A stretch of DNA of 64,000 nucleotides, from contig NC_091014.1 in NCBI RefSeq assembly GCF_041296385.1, positions 48,998,078-49,062,077 of the forward strand, in the 5' to 3' direction. Shown piece after piece: positions 23,341-35,789 of the stretch. The stretch comes from Aphelocoma coerulescens (taxonomy: Eukaryota > Chordata > Aves > Passeriformes > Corvidae). The notes under the pieces were generated by a model that saw nothing but the letters and a program-made list of their open reading frames with translations, was not told the DNA's origin and did no database searches. Position numbers and translations under genes: made by a program. Positions within the stretch are counted from its first letter, which is position 1; each line of letters opens with the position of its first letter.

Positions 23341-24989
23341 GAGAAATCCACAAAGCCAGGAGCTCCAGGGATACTCAGCATGCGAAAGGCAGGCCAAGCT
23401 TATCGCAGCACAGCCAAAACCTTGCTCCCACTTCTTCATTCTTCTTGGAAGTCGCCACAACCCAATGCCTGATTTCTGGCTCAATCTAGGGTTAGGGTTA
23501 GGGTTAGGGTTATGCCTAGGGTAAGGCTTGAGAAAACCACAAAGCCAGGAGCTCCAGGGACACTCCCCATGCGAAAGGCAGGCCAAGCTTATCGCAGCAC
23601 AGCCAAAACCTTGCTCCCTCTTCTTCATTCTTCTTGGAACTTGCCACAGCCCAATGCCCGATTTCTGGCTCAAACTAGGGTTAGGGTTACGCCTAGGGTT
23701 AGGCTTGAGAAAACCACAAAGCCAGGAGCTCCAGGGACACTCACCATGCGAAAGGCAGGCCAAGTTGAGCACGATACAGTTAAAACCTTGCTCCCTCTTC
23801 TTCTTTCTGCTTGGAACTCACCGTCGCCCAATGCCCCATTTCTGGCTCAAACTAGGTTATGCTTATGGTTACACCTAGTGTTAGGACTTGAGAAATCCAC
23901 AAAGCCAGGAGCTCCAGGGATACTCCCCATGCGAAAGGCAGGCCAAGCTTATCGCAGCACAGCCAAAACCTTGCTCCCTCTTCTTCATTCTTCTTGGAAG
24001 TCGCCACAACCCAATGCCTGATTTCTGGCTCAATCTAGGGTTAGGGTTAGGGTTAGGGTTACGCCTAGGGTTAGGCTTGAGAAACCCACAAAGCCAGGAG
24101 CTCCAGGGATACTCACCATGCGAAAGGCAGGCCAAGCTTATCGCAGCACAAGCAAAACCTTGCTCCCTCTTCTTCATTCTTCTTGGAACTTGCCACAGCC
24201 CAATGCCCGATTTCTGTCTCAATCTAGGGTTAGGGTTACGCCTAGGGTTAGGCTTGAGAAAACCACAAAGCCAGGAGCTCCAGGGACACTCACCATGCGA
24301 AAGGCAGGCCAAGTTGAGCACGATACAGTTAAAACCTTGCTCCCTCTTCTTCTTTCTGCTTGGAACTCGCTGCCGCCCAATGCCACATTTCTGGCTCAAA
24401 ATAGGGTTATGGTCGTGGTTACACCTAGTGTTAGGGTTTGAGAAATCCACAAAGCCAGGAGCTCCAGGGATACTCAGCATGCGAAAGGCAGGCCAAGCTT
24501 ATCGCAGCACAAGCAAAACCTTGCTCCCTCTTCTTCATTCTTCTTGGAACTTGCCACAGCCCAATGCCCGATTTCTGTCTCAATCTAGGGTTAGGGTTAG
24601 GGTTAGGGTTACGCCTAGGGTTAGGCTTGAGAAAACCACAAAGCCAGGAGCTCCAGGGATACTCCCCATGCGAAAGGCAGGCCAAGCTTATCGCAGCACA
24701 GCCAAAACCTTGCTCCCACTTCTTCATTCTTATTGGAATTCACCACAGCCCAATGCCCGATTTCTGGCTCAAACTAGGGTTAGGGTTACGCCTAGGGTTA
24801 GGCTTGAGAAAACCACAAAGCCAGGAGCTCCAGGGACACTCACCATGCGAAAGGCAGGCCAAGTTGAGCACGATACAGTTAAAACCTTGCTCCCTCTTCT
24901 TCTTTCTGCTTGGAACTTGCCGCCGCCCAATGCCCCATTTCTGGCCCTAACTTCGGTTATGTTTATGGTTACACCTAGTGTTAGGATTT

Positions 24990-27201
24990 GAGAAATCCAC
25001 AAAGCCAGGAGCTCCAGGGATACTCAGCATGCGAAAGGCAGGCCAAGCTTATCGCAGCACAGCCAAAACCTTGCTCCCACTTCTTCATTCTTCTTGGAAG
25101 TCGCCACAACCCAATGCCTGATTTCTGGCTCAAACTAGGGTTAGGGTTAGGGTTAGGGTTATGCCTAGGGTAAGGTTTGAGAAAACCACAAAGCCAGGAG
25201 CTCCAGGGACACTCACCATGTGAAAGGCAGGCCAAGTTGAGCACGATACAGTTAAAAGCTTGCTCCCTCTTCTTCTTTCTGCTTGGAACTCGCCGCCGCC
25301 CAATGCCCCATTTCTGGCTCCAACTAGGATTATGGTCGTGGTTACACCTAGTGTTAGGGTTTGAGAAATCCACAAAGCCAGGAGCTCCAGGGATACTCCC
25401 CATGCGAAAGGCAGGCCAAGCTTATCGCAGCACAGCCAAAACCTTGCTCCCTCTTCTTCTTTCTGCTTGGAACTTGCCACAGCCCAATGCCCGATTTCTG
25501 GCTCAAACTAGGGTTAGGGTTAGGGTTACGCCTAGGGTTAGGCTTGAGAAAACCACAAAGCCAGGAGCTCCAGGGACACTCACCATGCAAAAGGCAGGCC
25601 ACGTTGAGCACGATACAGCCAAAACCTTGCTCCCTCTTCTTCATTCTTCTTGGAAGTCGCCACAACCCAATGCCTGATTTCTGGCTCAATCTAGGGTTAG
25701 GGTTAGGGTTAGGGTTACGCCTAGGGTTAGGCTTGAGAAAACCACAAAGCCAGGAGCTCCAGGGATACTCCCCATGCGAAAGGCAGGCCAAGCTTATCGC
25801 AGCACAGCCAAAACCTTGCTCCCACTTCTTCATTCTTATTGGAATTCACCACAGCCCAATGCCCGATTTCTGGCTCAAACTAGGGTTAGGGTTACGCCTA
25901 GGGTTAGGCTTGAGAAAACCACAAAGCCAGGAGCTCCAGGGACACTCACCATGCGAAAGGCAGGCCAAGTTGAGCACGATACAGTTAAAACCTTGCTCCC
26001 TCTTCTTCTTTCTGCTTGGAACTTGCCGCCGCCCAATGCCCCATTTCTGGCCCTAACTTCGGTTATGTTTATGGTTACACCTAGTGTTAGGATTTGAGAA
26101 ATCCACAAAGCCAGGAGCTCCAGGGATACTCAGCATGCGAAAGGCAGGCCAAGCTTATCGCAGCACAGCCAAAACCTTGCTCCCACTTCTTCATTCTTCT
26201 TGGAAGTCGCCACAACCCAATGCCTGATTTCTGGCTCAAACTAGGGTTAGGGTTAGGGTTAGGGTTATGCCTAGGGTAAGGTTTGAGAAAACCACAAAGC
26301 CAGGAGCTCCAGGGACACTCACCATGCGAAAGGCAGGCCAAGTTGAGCACGATACAGTTAAAAGCTTGCTCCCTCTTCTTCTTTCTGCTTGGAACTCGCC
26401 GCCGCCCAATGCCCCATTTCTGGCTCCAACTAGGATTATGGTCGTGGTTACACCTAGTGTTAGGGTTTGAGAAATCCACAAAGCCAGGAGCTCCAGGGAT
26501 ACTCCCCATGCGAAAGGCAGGCCAAGCTTATCGCAGCACAGCCAAAACCTTGCTCCCTCTTCTTCTTTCTGCTTGGAACTTGCCACAGCCCAATGCCCGA
26601 TTTCTGGCTCAAACTAGGGTTAGGGTTAGGGTTACGCCTAGGGTTAGGCTTGAGAAAACCACAAAGCCAGGAGCTCCAGGGACACTCACCATGCAAAAGG
26701 CAGGCCACGTTGAGCACGATACAGCAAAAACCTTGCTCCCTCTTCTTCATTCTTCTTGGAAGTCGCCACAACCCAATGCCTGATTTCTGGCTCAATCTAG
26801 GGTTAGGGTTAGGGTTAGGGTTACGCCTAGGGTTAGGCTTGAGAAAACCACAAAGCCAGGAGCTCCAGGGATACTCCCCATGCGAAAGGCAGGCCAAGCT
26901 TATCGCAGCACAGCCAAAACCTTGCTCCCACTTCTTCATTCTTATTGGAAGTCACCACAGCCCAATGCCCGATTTCTGGCTCAAACTAGGGTTAGGGTTA
27001 CGCCTAGGGTTAGGCTTGAAAAAACCACAAAGCCAGGAGCTCCAGGGACACTCACCATGCGAAAGGCAGGCCAAGTTGAGCACGATACAGTTAAAACCTT
27101 GCTCCCTCTTCTTCTTTCTGCTTGGAACTTGCCGCCGCCCAATGCCCCATTTCTGGCCCTAACTTCGGTTATGTTTATGGTTACACCTAGTGTTAGGATT
27201 T
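24990..27201. repeat. Two tandem six-monomer subunits in Q3 (1106 + 1106 bp)
   Basis: 24990-26095 and 26096-27201. The second has C at 26327 (catgcgaaagg), where the other subunits read catgtgaaagg, and A at 26726 in the chimera monomer. Both markers recur in super-unit 2. Confidence 0.85.
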
Positions 27202-28490
27202 GAGAAATCCACAAAGCCAGGAGCTCCAGGGATACTCCCCATGCGAAAGGCAGGCCAAGCTTATCGCAGCACAGCCAAAACCTTGCTCCCACTTCTTCAT
27301 TCTTCTTGGAAGTCGCCACAACCCAATGCCTGATTTCTGGCTCAAACTAGGGTTAGGGTTAGGGTTAGGGTTATGCCTAGGGTAAGGTTTGAGAAAACCA
27401 CAAAGCCAGGAGCTCCAGGGACACTCACCATGTGAAAGGCAGGCCAAGTTGAGCACGATACAGTTAAAAGCTTGCTCCCTCTTCTTCTTTCTGCTTGGAA
27501 CTCGCCGCCGCCCAATGCCCCATTTCTGGCTCCAACTAGGATTATGGTCGTGGTTACACCTAGTGTTAGGGTTTGAGAAATCCACAAAGCCAGGAGCTCC
27601 AGGGATACTCAGCATGCGAAAGGCAGGCCAAGCTTATCGCAGCACAGCCAAAACCTTGCTCCCTCTTCTTCATTCTTCTTGGAAGTCGCCACAACCCAAT
27701 GCCTGATTTCTGGCTCAATCTAGAGTTAGGGTTAGGATTAGGGTTACGCCTAGGGTAAGGTTTGAGAAAACCACAAAGCCAGGAGCTCCAGGGATACTCA
27801 GCATGCGAAAGGCAGGCCAAGCTTATCGCAGCACAGCCAAAACCTTGCTCCCTCTTCTTCATTCTTATTGGAATTCACCACAGCCCAATGCCTGATTTCT
27901 GGCTCAAACTAGGCTTAGGGTTACGCCTAGGGTTAGGCTTGAGAAAACCACAAAGCCAGGAGCTCCAGGGACACTCCCCATGCGAAAGGCAGGCCAAGCT
28001 TATCGCAGCACAGCCAAAACCTTGCTCCCTCTTCTTCATTCTTCTTGGAAGTCGCCACAACCCAATGCCTGATTTCTGGCTCAAACTAGGGTTAGGGTTA
28101 GGGTTAGGGTTACGCCTAGGGTTAGGCTTGAGAAAACCACAAAGCCAGGAGCTCCAGGGACACCCACCATGTGAAAGGCAGGCCAAGTTGAGCACGATAC
28201 AGTTAAAACCTTGCTCCCTCTTCTTCTTTCTGCTTGGAACTCGCTGCCGCCCAATGCCCCATTTCTGGCTCAAAATAGGGTTATGGTCGTGGTTACACCT
28301 AGTGTTAGGCTTTGAGAAATCCACAAAGCCAGGAGCTCCAGGGATACTCCCCATGCGAAAGGCAGGCCAAGCTTATCGCAGCACAGCCAAAACCTTGCTC
28401 CCACTTCTTCATTCTTATTGGAATTCACCACAGCCCAATGCCCGATTTCTGGCTCAAACTAGGGTTAGGGTTACGCCTAGGGTAAGGTTT

Positions 28491-29754
28491 GAGAAAACCA
28501 CAAAGCCAGGAGCTCCAGGGATACTCCCCATGCGAAAGGCAGGCCAAGCTTATCGCAGCACAGCCAAAACCTTGCTCCCACTTCTTCATTCTTATTGGAA
28601 TTCACCACAGCCCAATGCCTGATTTCTGGCTCAAACTAGGCTTAGGGTTACGCCTAGGGTTAGGCTTGAGAAAACCACAAAGCCAGGAGATCCAGGGACA
28701 CTCCCCATGCGAAAGGCAGGCCAAGCTTATCGCAGCACAGCCAAAACCTTGCTCCCTCTTCTTCATTCTTATTGGAACTTGCCACAGCCCAATGCCCGAT
28801 TTCTGGCTCAATCTAGGGTTAGGGTTACGCCTAGGGTAAGGTTTGAGAAAACCACAAAGCCAGGAGCTCCAGGGACACTCACCATGCGAAAGGCAGGCCA
28901 AGTTGAGCACGATACAGTTAAAACCTTGCTCCCTCTTCTTCTTTCTGCTTGGAACTTGCCGCCGCCCAATGCCCCATTTCTGGCTCAAACTAGGTTATGG
29001 TTATGGTTACACCTAGTGTTAGGATTTGAGAAATCCACAAAGCCAGGAGCTCCAGGGATACTCCCCATGCGAAAGGCAGGCCAAGCTTATCGCAGCACAG
29101 CCAAAACCTTGCTCCCTCTTCTTCATTCTTCTTGGAAGTCGCCACAACCCAATGCCTGATTTCTGGCTCAAACTAGGGTTAGGGTTAGGGTTAGGGTTAC
29201 GCCTAGGGTTAGGCTTGAGAAACCCACAAAGCCAGGAGCTCCAGGGATACTCCCCATGCGAAAGGCAGGCCAAGCTTATCGCAGCACAGCCAAAACCTTG
29301 CTCCCACTTCTTCATTCTTATTGGAATTCACCACAGCCCAATGCCCGATTTCTGGCTCAAACTAGGGTTAGGGTTACGCCTAGGGTAAGGTTTGAGAAAA
29401 CCACAAAGCCAGGAGCTCCAGGGATACTCCCCATGCGAAAGGCAGGCCAAGCTTATCGCAGCACAGCCAAAACCTTGCTCCCACTTCTTCATTCTTCTTG
29501 GAATTTGATACAGCCCAATGCCCGATTTCTGGCTCAAACTAGGGTTAGGGTTACGCCTAGGGTTAGGCTTGAGAAAACCACAAAGCCAGGAGCTCCAGGG
29601 ACACTCACCATGCGAAAGGCAGGCCAAGTTGAGCACGATACAGTTAAAACCTTGCTCCCTCTTCTTCTTTCTGCTTGGAACTTGCCGCCGCCCAATGCCC
29701 CATTTCTGGCCCTAACTTCGGTTATGTTTATGGTTACACCTAGTGTTAGGATTT
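28491..29754. repeat. P-type tail joined to Q3
   Basis: Seven monomers (177, 177, 183, 189, 177, 177, 184 bp) correspond to 8477-9740 at offset 20014. They include the ctaggc hexamer variant in the first unit, the gagatcc variant in the second and the ggaatttgatacagcc unit. One difference seen is A at 29172 where P2 has T at 9158. Together with the following Q head the shared segment is 2913 bp (8477-11389 and 28491-31403). Confidence 0.82.
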
Positions 29755-31403
29755 GAGAAATCCACAAAGCCAGGAGCTCCAGGGATACTCAGCATGCGAA
29801 AGGCAGGCCAAGCTTATCGCAGCACAGCCAAAACCTTGCTCCCACTTCTTCATTCTTCTTGGAAGTCGCCACAACCCAATGCCTGATTTCTGGCTCAATC
29901 TAGGGTTAGGGTTAGGGTTAGGGTTATGCCTAGGGTAAGGCTTGAGAAAACCACAAAGCCAGGAGCTCCAGGGACACTCCCCATGCGAAAGGCAGGCCAA
30001 GCTTATCGCAGCACAGCCAAAACCTTGCTCCCTCTTCTTCATTCTTCTTGGAACTTGCCACAGCCCAATGCCCGATTTCTGGCTCAAACTAGGGTTAGGG
30101 TTACGCCTAGGGTTAGGCTTGAGAAAACCACAAAGCCAGGAGCTCCAGGGACACTCACCATGCGAAAGGCAGGCCAAGTTGAGCACGATACAGTTAAAAC
30201 CTTGCTCCCTCTTCTTCTTTCTGCTTGGAACTCACCGTCGCCCAATGCCCCATTTCTGGCTCAAACTAGGTTATGCTTATGGTTACACCTAGTGTTAGGA
30301 CTTGAGAAATCCACAAAGCCAGGAGCTCCAGGGATACTCCCCATGCGAAAGGCAGGCCAAGCTTATCGCAGCACAGCCAAAACCTTGCTCCCTCTTCTTC
30401 ATTCTTCTTGGAAGTCGCCACAACCCAATGCCTGATTTCTGGCTCAATCTAGGGTTAGGGTTAGGGTTAGGGTTACGCCTAGGGTTAGGCTTGAGAAACC
30501 CACAAAGCCAGGAGCTCCAGGGATACTCACCATGCGAAAGGCAGGCCAAGCTTATCGCAGCACAAGCAAAACCTTGCTCCCTCTTCTTCATTCTTCTTGG
30601 AACTTGCCACAGCCCAATGCCCGATTTCTGTCTCAATCTAGGGTTAGGGTTACGCCTAGGGTTAGGCTTGAGAAAACCACAAAGCCAGGAGCTCCAGGGA
30701 CACTCACCATGCGAAAGGCAGGCCAAGTTGAGCACGATACAGTTAAAACCTTGCTCCCTCTTCTTCTTTCTGCTTGGAACTCGCTGCCGCCCAATGCCAC
30801 ATTTCTGGCTCAAAATAGGGTTATGGTCGTGGTTACACCTAGTGTTAGGGTTTGAGAAATCCACAAAGCCAGGAGCTCCAGGGATACTCAGCATGCGAAA
30901 GGCAGGCCAAGCTTATCGCAGCACAAGCAAAACCTTGCTCCCTCTTCTTCATTCTTCTTGGAACTTGCCACAGCCCAATGCCCGATTTCTGTCTCAATCT
31001 AGGGTTAGGGTTAGGGTTAGGGTTACGCCTAGGGTTAGGCTTGAGAAAACCACAAAGCCAGGAGCTCCAGGGATACTCCCCATGCGAAAGGCAGGCCAAG
31101 CTTATCGCAGCACAGCCAAAACCTTGCTCCCACTTCTTCATTCTTATTGGAATTCACCACAGCCCAATGCCCGATTTCTGGCTCAAACTAGGGTTAGGGT
31201 TACGCCTAGGGTTAGGCTTGAGAAAACCACAAAGCCAGGAGCTCCAGGGACACTCACCATGCGAAAGGCAGGCCAAGTTGAGCACGATACAGTTAAAACC
31301 TTGCTCCCTCTTCTTCTTTCTGCTTGGAACTTGCCGCCGCCCAATGCCCCATTTCTGGCCCTAACTTCGGTTATGTTTATGGTTACACCTAGTGTTAGGA
31401 TTT
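29755..31403. repeat. Q head only (nine monomers), followed by P
   Basis: A A B A A B A A B, 1649 bp, the same head as at 9741, 16169 and 23341. At 30631 it has T (tctgtctc), as in Q2 and Q3, where Q1 has G at 10617. In every Q copy this head leads to a six-monomer subunit; here it leads at 31404 into the A-B dimers of P. The head 1-441 at the window start has the same relation to P1. Confidence 0.82.
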
Positions 31404-34400
31404 GAGAAATCCACAAAGCCAGGAGCTCCAGGGATACTCAGCATGCGAAAGGCAGGCCAAGCTTATCGCAGCACAGCCAAAACCTTGCTCCCTCTTCTTC
31501 ATTCTTCTTGGAAGTCGCCACAACCCAATGCCTGATTTCTGGCTCAAACTAGGGTTAGGGTTAGGGTTAGGGTTACGCCTAGGGTTAGGCTTGAGAAAAC
31601 CACAAAGCCAGGAGCTCCAGGGACACTCACCATGCGAAAGGCAGGCCAAGTTGAGCACGATACAGTTAAAAGCTTGCTCCCTCTTCTTCTTTCTGCTTGG
31701 AACTCACCGCCGCCCAATGCCCCATTTCTGGCTCAAACTAGGGTTATGGTTATGGTTACACCTAGTGTTAGGATTTGAGAAATCCACAAAGCCAGGAGCT
31801 CCAGGGATACTCCCCATGCGAAAGGCAGGCCAAGCTGATCGCAGCACAGCCAAAACCTTGCTCCCACTTCTTCATTCTTATTGGAATTCACCACAGCCCA
31901 ATGCCCGATTTCTGGCTCAAACTAGGGTTAGGGTTACGCCTAGGGTTAGGCTTGAGAAAACCACAAAGCCAGGAGCTCCAGGGACACCCACCATGTGAAA
32001 GGCAGGCCAAGTTGAGCACGATACAGTTAAAACCTTGCTCCCTCTTCTTCTTTCTGCTTGGAACTCGCTGCCGCCCAATGCCCCATTTCTGGCTCAAAAT
32101 AGGGTTATGGTCGTGGTTACACGTAGTGTTAGGCTTTGAGAAATCCACAAAGCCAGGAGCTCCAGGGATACTCCCCATGCGAAAGGCAGGCCAAGCTTAT
32201 CGCAGCACAAGCAAAACCTTGCTCCCACTTCTTCATTCTTATTGGAATTCACCACAGCCCAATGCCCGATTTCTGGCTCAAACTAGGGTTAGGGTTACGC
32301 CTAGGGTTAGGCTTGAGAAAACCACAAAGCCAGGAGCTCCAGGGACACTCACCATGCGAAAGGCAGGCCAAGTTGAGCACGATACAGTTAAAACCTTGCT
32401 CCCTCTTCTTCTTTCTGCTTGGAACTTGCCGCCGCCCAATGCCCCATTTCTGGCCCTAACTTCGGTTATGTTTATGGTTACACCTAGTGTTAGGATTTGA
32501 GAAATCCACAAAGCCAGGAGCTCCAGGGATACTCAGCATGCGAAAGGCAGGCCAAGCTTATCGCAGCACAGCCAAAACCTTGCTCCCACTTCTTCATTCT
32601 TCTTGGAAGTCGCCACAACCCAATGCCTGATTTCTGGCTCAAACTAGGGTTAGGGTTAGGGTTAGGGTTATGCCTAGGGTAAGGTTTGAGAAAACCACAA
32701 AGCCAGGAGCTCCAGGGACACTCACCATGTGAAAGGCAGGCCAAGTTGAGCACGATACAGTTAAAAGCTTGCTCCCTCTTCTTCTTTCTGCTTGGAACTC
32801 GCCGCCGCCCAATGCCCCATTTCTGGCTCCAACTAGGATTATGGTCGTGGTTACACCTAGTGTTAGGGTTTGAGAAATCCACAAAGCCAGGAGCTCCAGG
32901 GATACTCAGCATGCGAAAGGCAGGCCAAGCTTATCGCAGCACAGCCAAAACCTTGCTCCCACTTCTTCATTCTTCTTGGAAGTCGCCACAACCCAATGCC
33001 CCATTTCTGGCTCAATCTAGGGTTAGGGTTAGGGTTAGGGTTACGCCTAGGGTTAGGCTTGAGAAACCCACAAAGCCAGGAGCTCCAGGGATACTCAGCA
33101 TGCGAAAGGCAGGCCAAGCTTATCGCAGCACAGCCAAAACCTTGCTCCCACTTCTTCTTTCTTATTGGAATTCACCACAGCCCAATGCCCGATTTCTGGC
33201 TCAAACTAGGGTTAGGGTTACGCCTAGGGTTAGGCTTGAGAAAACCACAAAGCCAGGAGCTCCAGGGACACCCACCATGCGAAAGGCAGGCCAAGTTGAG
33301 CACGATACAGTTAAAACCTTGCTCCCTCTTCTTCTTTCTGCTTGGAACTCGCTGCCGCCCAATGCCCCATTTCTGGCTCAAAATAGGGTTATGGTCGTGG
33401 TTACACCTAGTGTTAGGCTTTGAGAAATCCACAAAGCCAGGAGCTCCAGGGATACTCCCCATGCGAAAGGCAGGCCAAGCTTATCGCAGCACAAGCAAAA
33501 CCTTGCTCCCTCTTCTTCATTCTTCTTGGAACTTGCCACAGCCCAATGCCCGATTTCTGGCTCAATCTAGGGTTAGGGTTACACCTAGGGTTAGGCTTGA
33601 GAAAACCACAAAGCCAGGAGCTCCAGGGACACTCACCATGCGAAAGGCAGGCCAAGTTGAGCACGATACAGTTAAAACCTTGCTCCCTCTTCTTCTTTCT
33701 GCTTGGAACGCGCCGTCGCCCAATGCCCCATTTCTGGCTCAAACTAGGTTATGGTTATGGTTACACCTAGTGTTAGGGTTTGAGAAATCCATAAAACCAG
33801 GAGCTCCAGGGATACTCAGCATGCGAAAGGCAGGCCAAGCTTATCGCAGCACAGCCAAAACCTTGCTCCCACTTCTTCATTCTTCTTGGAAGTCGCCACA
33901 ACCCAATGCCTGATTTCTGGCTCAATCTAGGGTTAGGGTTAGGGTTAGGGTTATGCCTAGGGTTAGGCTTGAGAAAACCACAAAGCCAGGAGCTCCAGGG
34001 ATACTCCCCATGCGAAAGGCAGGCCAAGCTTATCGCAGCACAGCCAAAACCTTGCTCTCACTTCTTCATTCTTCTTGGGATTCACCACAGCCCAATGCCC
34101 GATTTCTGGCTCAAACTAGGGTTAGGGTTATGCCTAGGGTTAGGCTTGAAAAAACCACAAAGCAAGGAGCTCCAGGGACACTCACCATGTGAAAGGCAGG
34201 CCAAGTTGAGCACGATACAGTTAAAACCTTGCTCCCTCTTCCTCTTTCTGCTTGGAACTCACCGCCACCCAATGTCCCATTTCTGGCCCAAACTTCGGTT
34301 ATGTTTATGGTTACACCTAGTGTTAGGATTTGAGAAATCCACAAAGCCAGGAGCTCCAGGGATACTCACCATGCAAAAGGCAGGCCAAGCTTATCGCAGC

Positions 34401-35789
34401 ACAGCCAAAACCTTGCTCCCTCTTCTTCATTCTTCTTGGAAGTCGCCACAACCCAATGCCTGATTTCTGGCTCAATCTAGGGTTAGGGTTAGGGTTAGGG
34501 TTACGCCTAGGGTTAGGCTTGAGAAAACCACAAAGCCAGGAGCTCCAGGGATACTCCCCATGCGAAAGGCAGGCCAAGCTTATCGCAGCACAGCCAAAAC
34601 CTTGCTCCCACTTCTTCATTCTTATTGGAATTCACCACAGCCCAATGCCCGATTTCTGGCTCAAACTAGGGTTAGGGTTACGCCTAGGGTAAGGTTTGAG
34701 AAAACCACAAAGCCAGGAGCTCCAGGGATACTCCCCATGCGAAAGGCAGGCCAAGCTTATCGCAGCACAGCCAAAACCTTGCTCCCACTTCTTCATTCTT
34801 ATTGGAATTCACCACAGCCCAATGCCTGATTTCTGGCTCAAACTAGGCTTAGGGTTACGCCTAGGGTTAGGCTTGAGAAAACCACAAAGCCAGGAGATCC
34901 AGGGACACTCCCCATGCGAAAGGCAGGCCAAGCTTATCGCAGCACAGCCAAAACCTTGCTCCCTCTTCTTCATTCTTATTGGAACTTGCCACAGCCCAAT
35001 GCCCGATTTCTGGCTCAATCTAGGGTTAGGGTTACGCCTAGGGTAAGGTTTGAGAAAACCACAAAGCCAGGAGCTCCAGGGACACTCACCATGCGAAAGG
35101 CAGGCCAAGTTGAGCACGATACAGTTAAAACCTTGCTCCCTCTTCTTCTTTCTGCTTGGAACTTGCCGCCGCCCAATGCCCCATTTCTGGCTCAAACTAG
35201 GTTATGGTTATGGTTACACCTAGTGTTAGGATTTGAGAAATCCACAAAGCCAGGAGCTCCAGGGATACTCCCCATGCGAAAGGCAGGCCAAGCTTATCGC
35301 AGCACAGCCAAAACCTTGCTCCCTCTTCTTCATTCTTCTTGGAAGTCGCCACAACCCAATGCCTGATTTCTGGCTCAATCTAGGGTTAGGGTTAGGGTTA
35401 GGGTTACGCCTAGGGTTAGGCTTGAGAAACCCACAAAGCCAGGAGCTCCAGGGATACTCCCCATGCGAAAGGCAGGCCAAGCTTATCGCAGCACAGCCAA
35501 AACCTTGCTCCCACTTCTTCATTCTTATTGGAATTCACCACAGCCCAATGCCCGATTTCTGGCTCAAACTAGGGTTAGGGTTACGCCTAGGGTAAGGTTT
35601 GAGAAAACCACAAAGCCAGGAGCTCCAGGGATACTCCCCATGCGAAAGGCAGGCCAAGCTTATCGCAGCACAAGCAAAACCTTGCTCCCTCTTCTTCATT
35701 CTTCTTGGAACTTGCCACAGCCCAATGCCCGATTTCTGTCTCAATCTAGGGTTAGGGTTAGGGTTAGGGTTACGCCTAGGGTTAGGCTT
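31043..35789. repeat. Higher-order repeat P, copy 3 (26 monomers, 4747 bp)
   Basis: Counterpart of 81-4827 at offset 30962, with the same unit order, lengths and private base (G at 32123). It overlaps the end of the preceding Q head because P was phased on the first A177 unit; the first two monomers (31043-31403) are shared between the two descriptions. Confidence 0.88.

Larger units (their letters stand above)
23341..29754. repeat. Higher-order repeat Q, copy 3, recombinant with a P-type tail (6414 bp, 35 monomers)
   Basis: The left part follows Q2: head 23341-24989, six-monomer subunits 24990-26095 and 26096-27201, then 27202-28490. From 28491 the sequence instead follows the end of P (equivalent to 3736 and 8477 onward): the A A B A A run, including the gagatcc monomer at 28668-28844, then the junction-type monomer 29394-29570 and a B. 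The switch lies between 28320 and 28484, within monomer 28314-28490. This copy is thus a Q/P hybrid. Confidence 0.85.
442..31403. repeat. 30,962-bp super-unit, copy 1 (169 monomers)
   Basis: From 442 the monomer order is P1 (rest), P2, one B monomer, Q1, Q2, Q3 with a P-type tail, then a Q head ending at 31403. At 31404 the series restarts with the monomer found at 442. The same offset of 30962 holds back to base 1 (bases 30963 onward repeat bases 1 onward), so the start chosen here is a convention and the true unit boundary may lie before the window. Private variants recur at exactly this offset: G at 1161 and 32123, A at 12359 and 43321, C at 26327 and 57289, A at 26726 and 57688. Confidence 0.9.
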
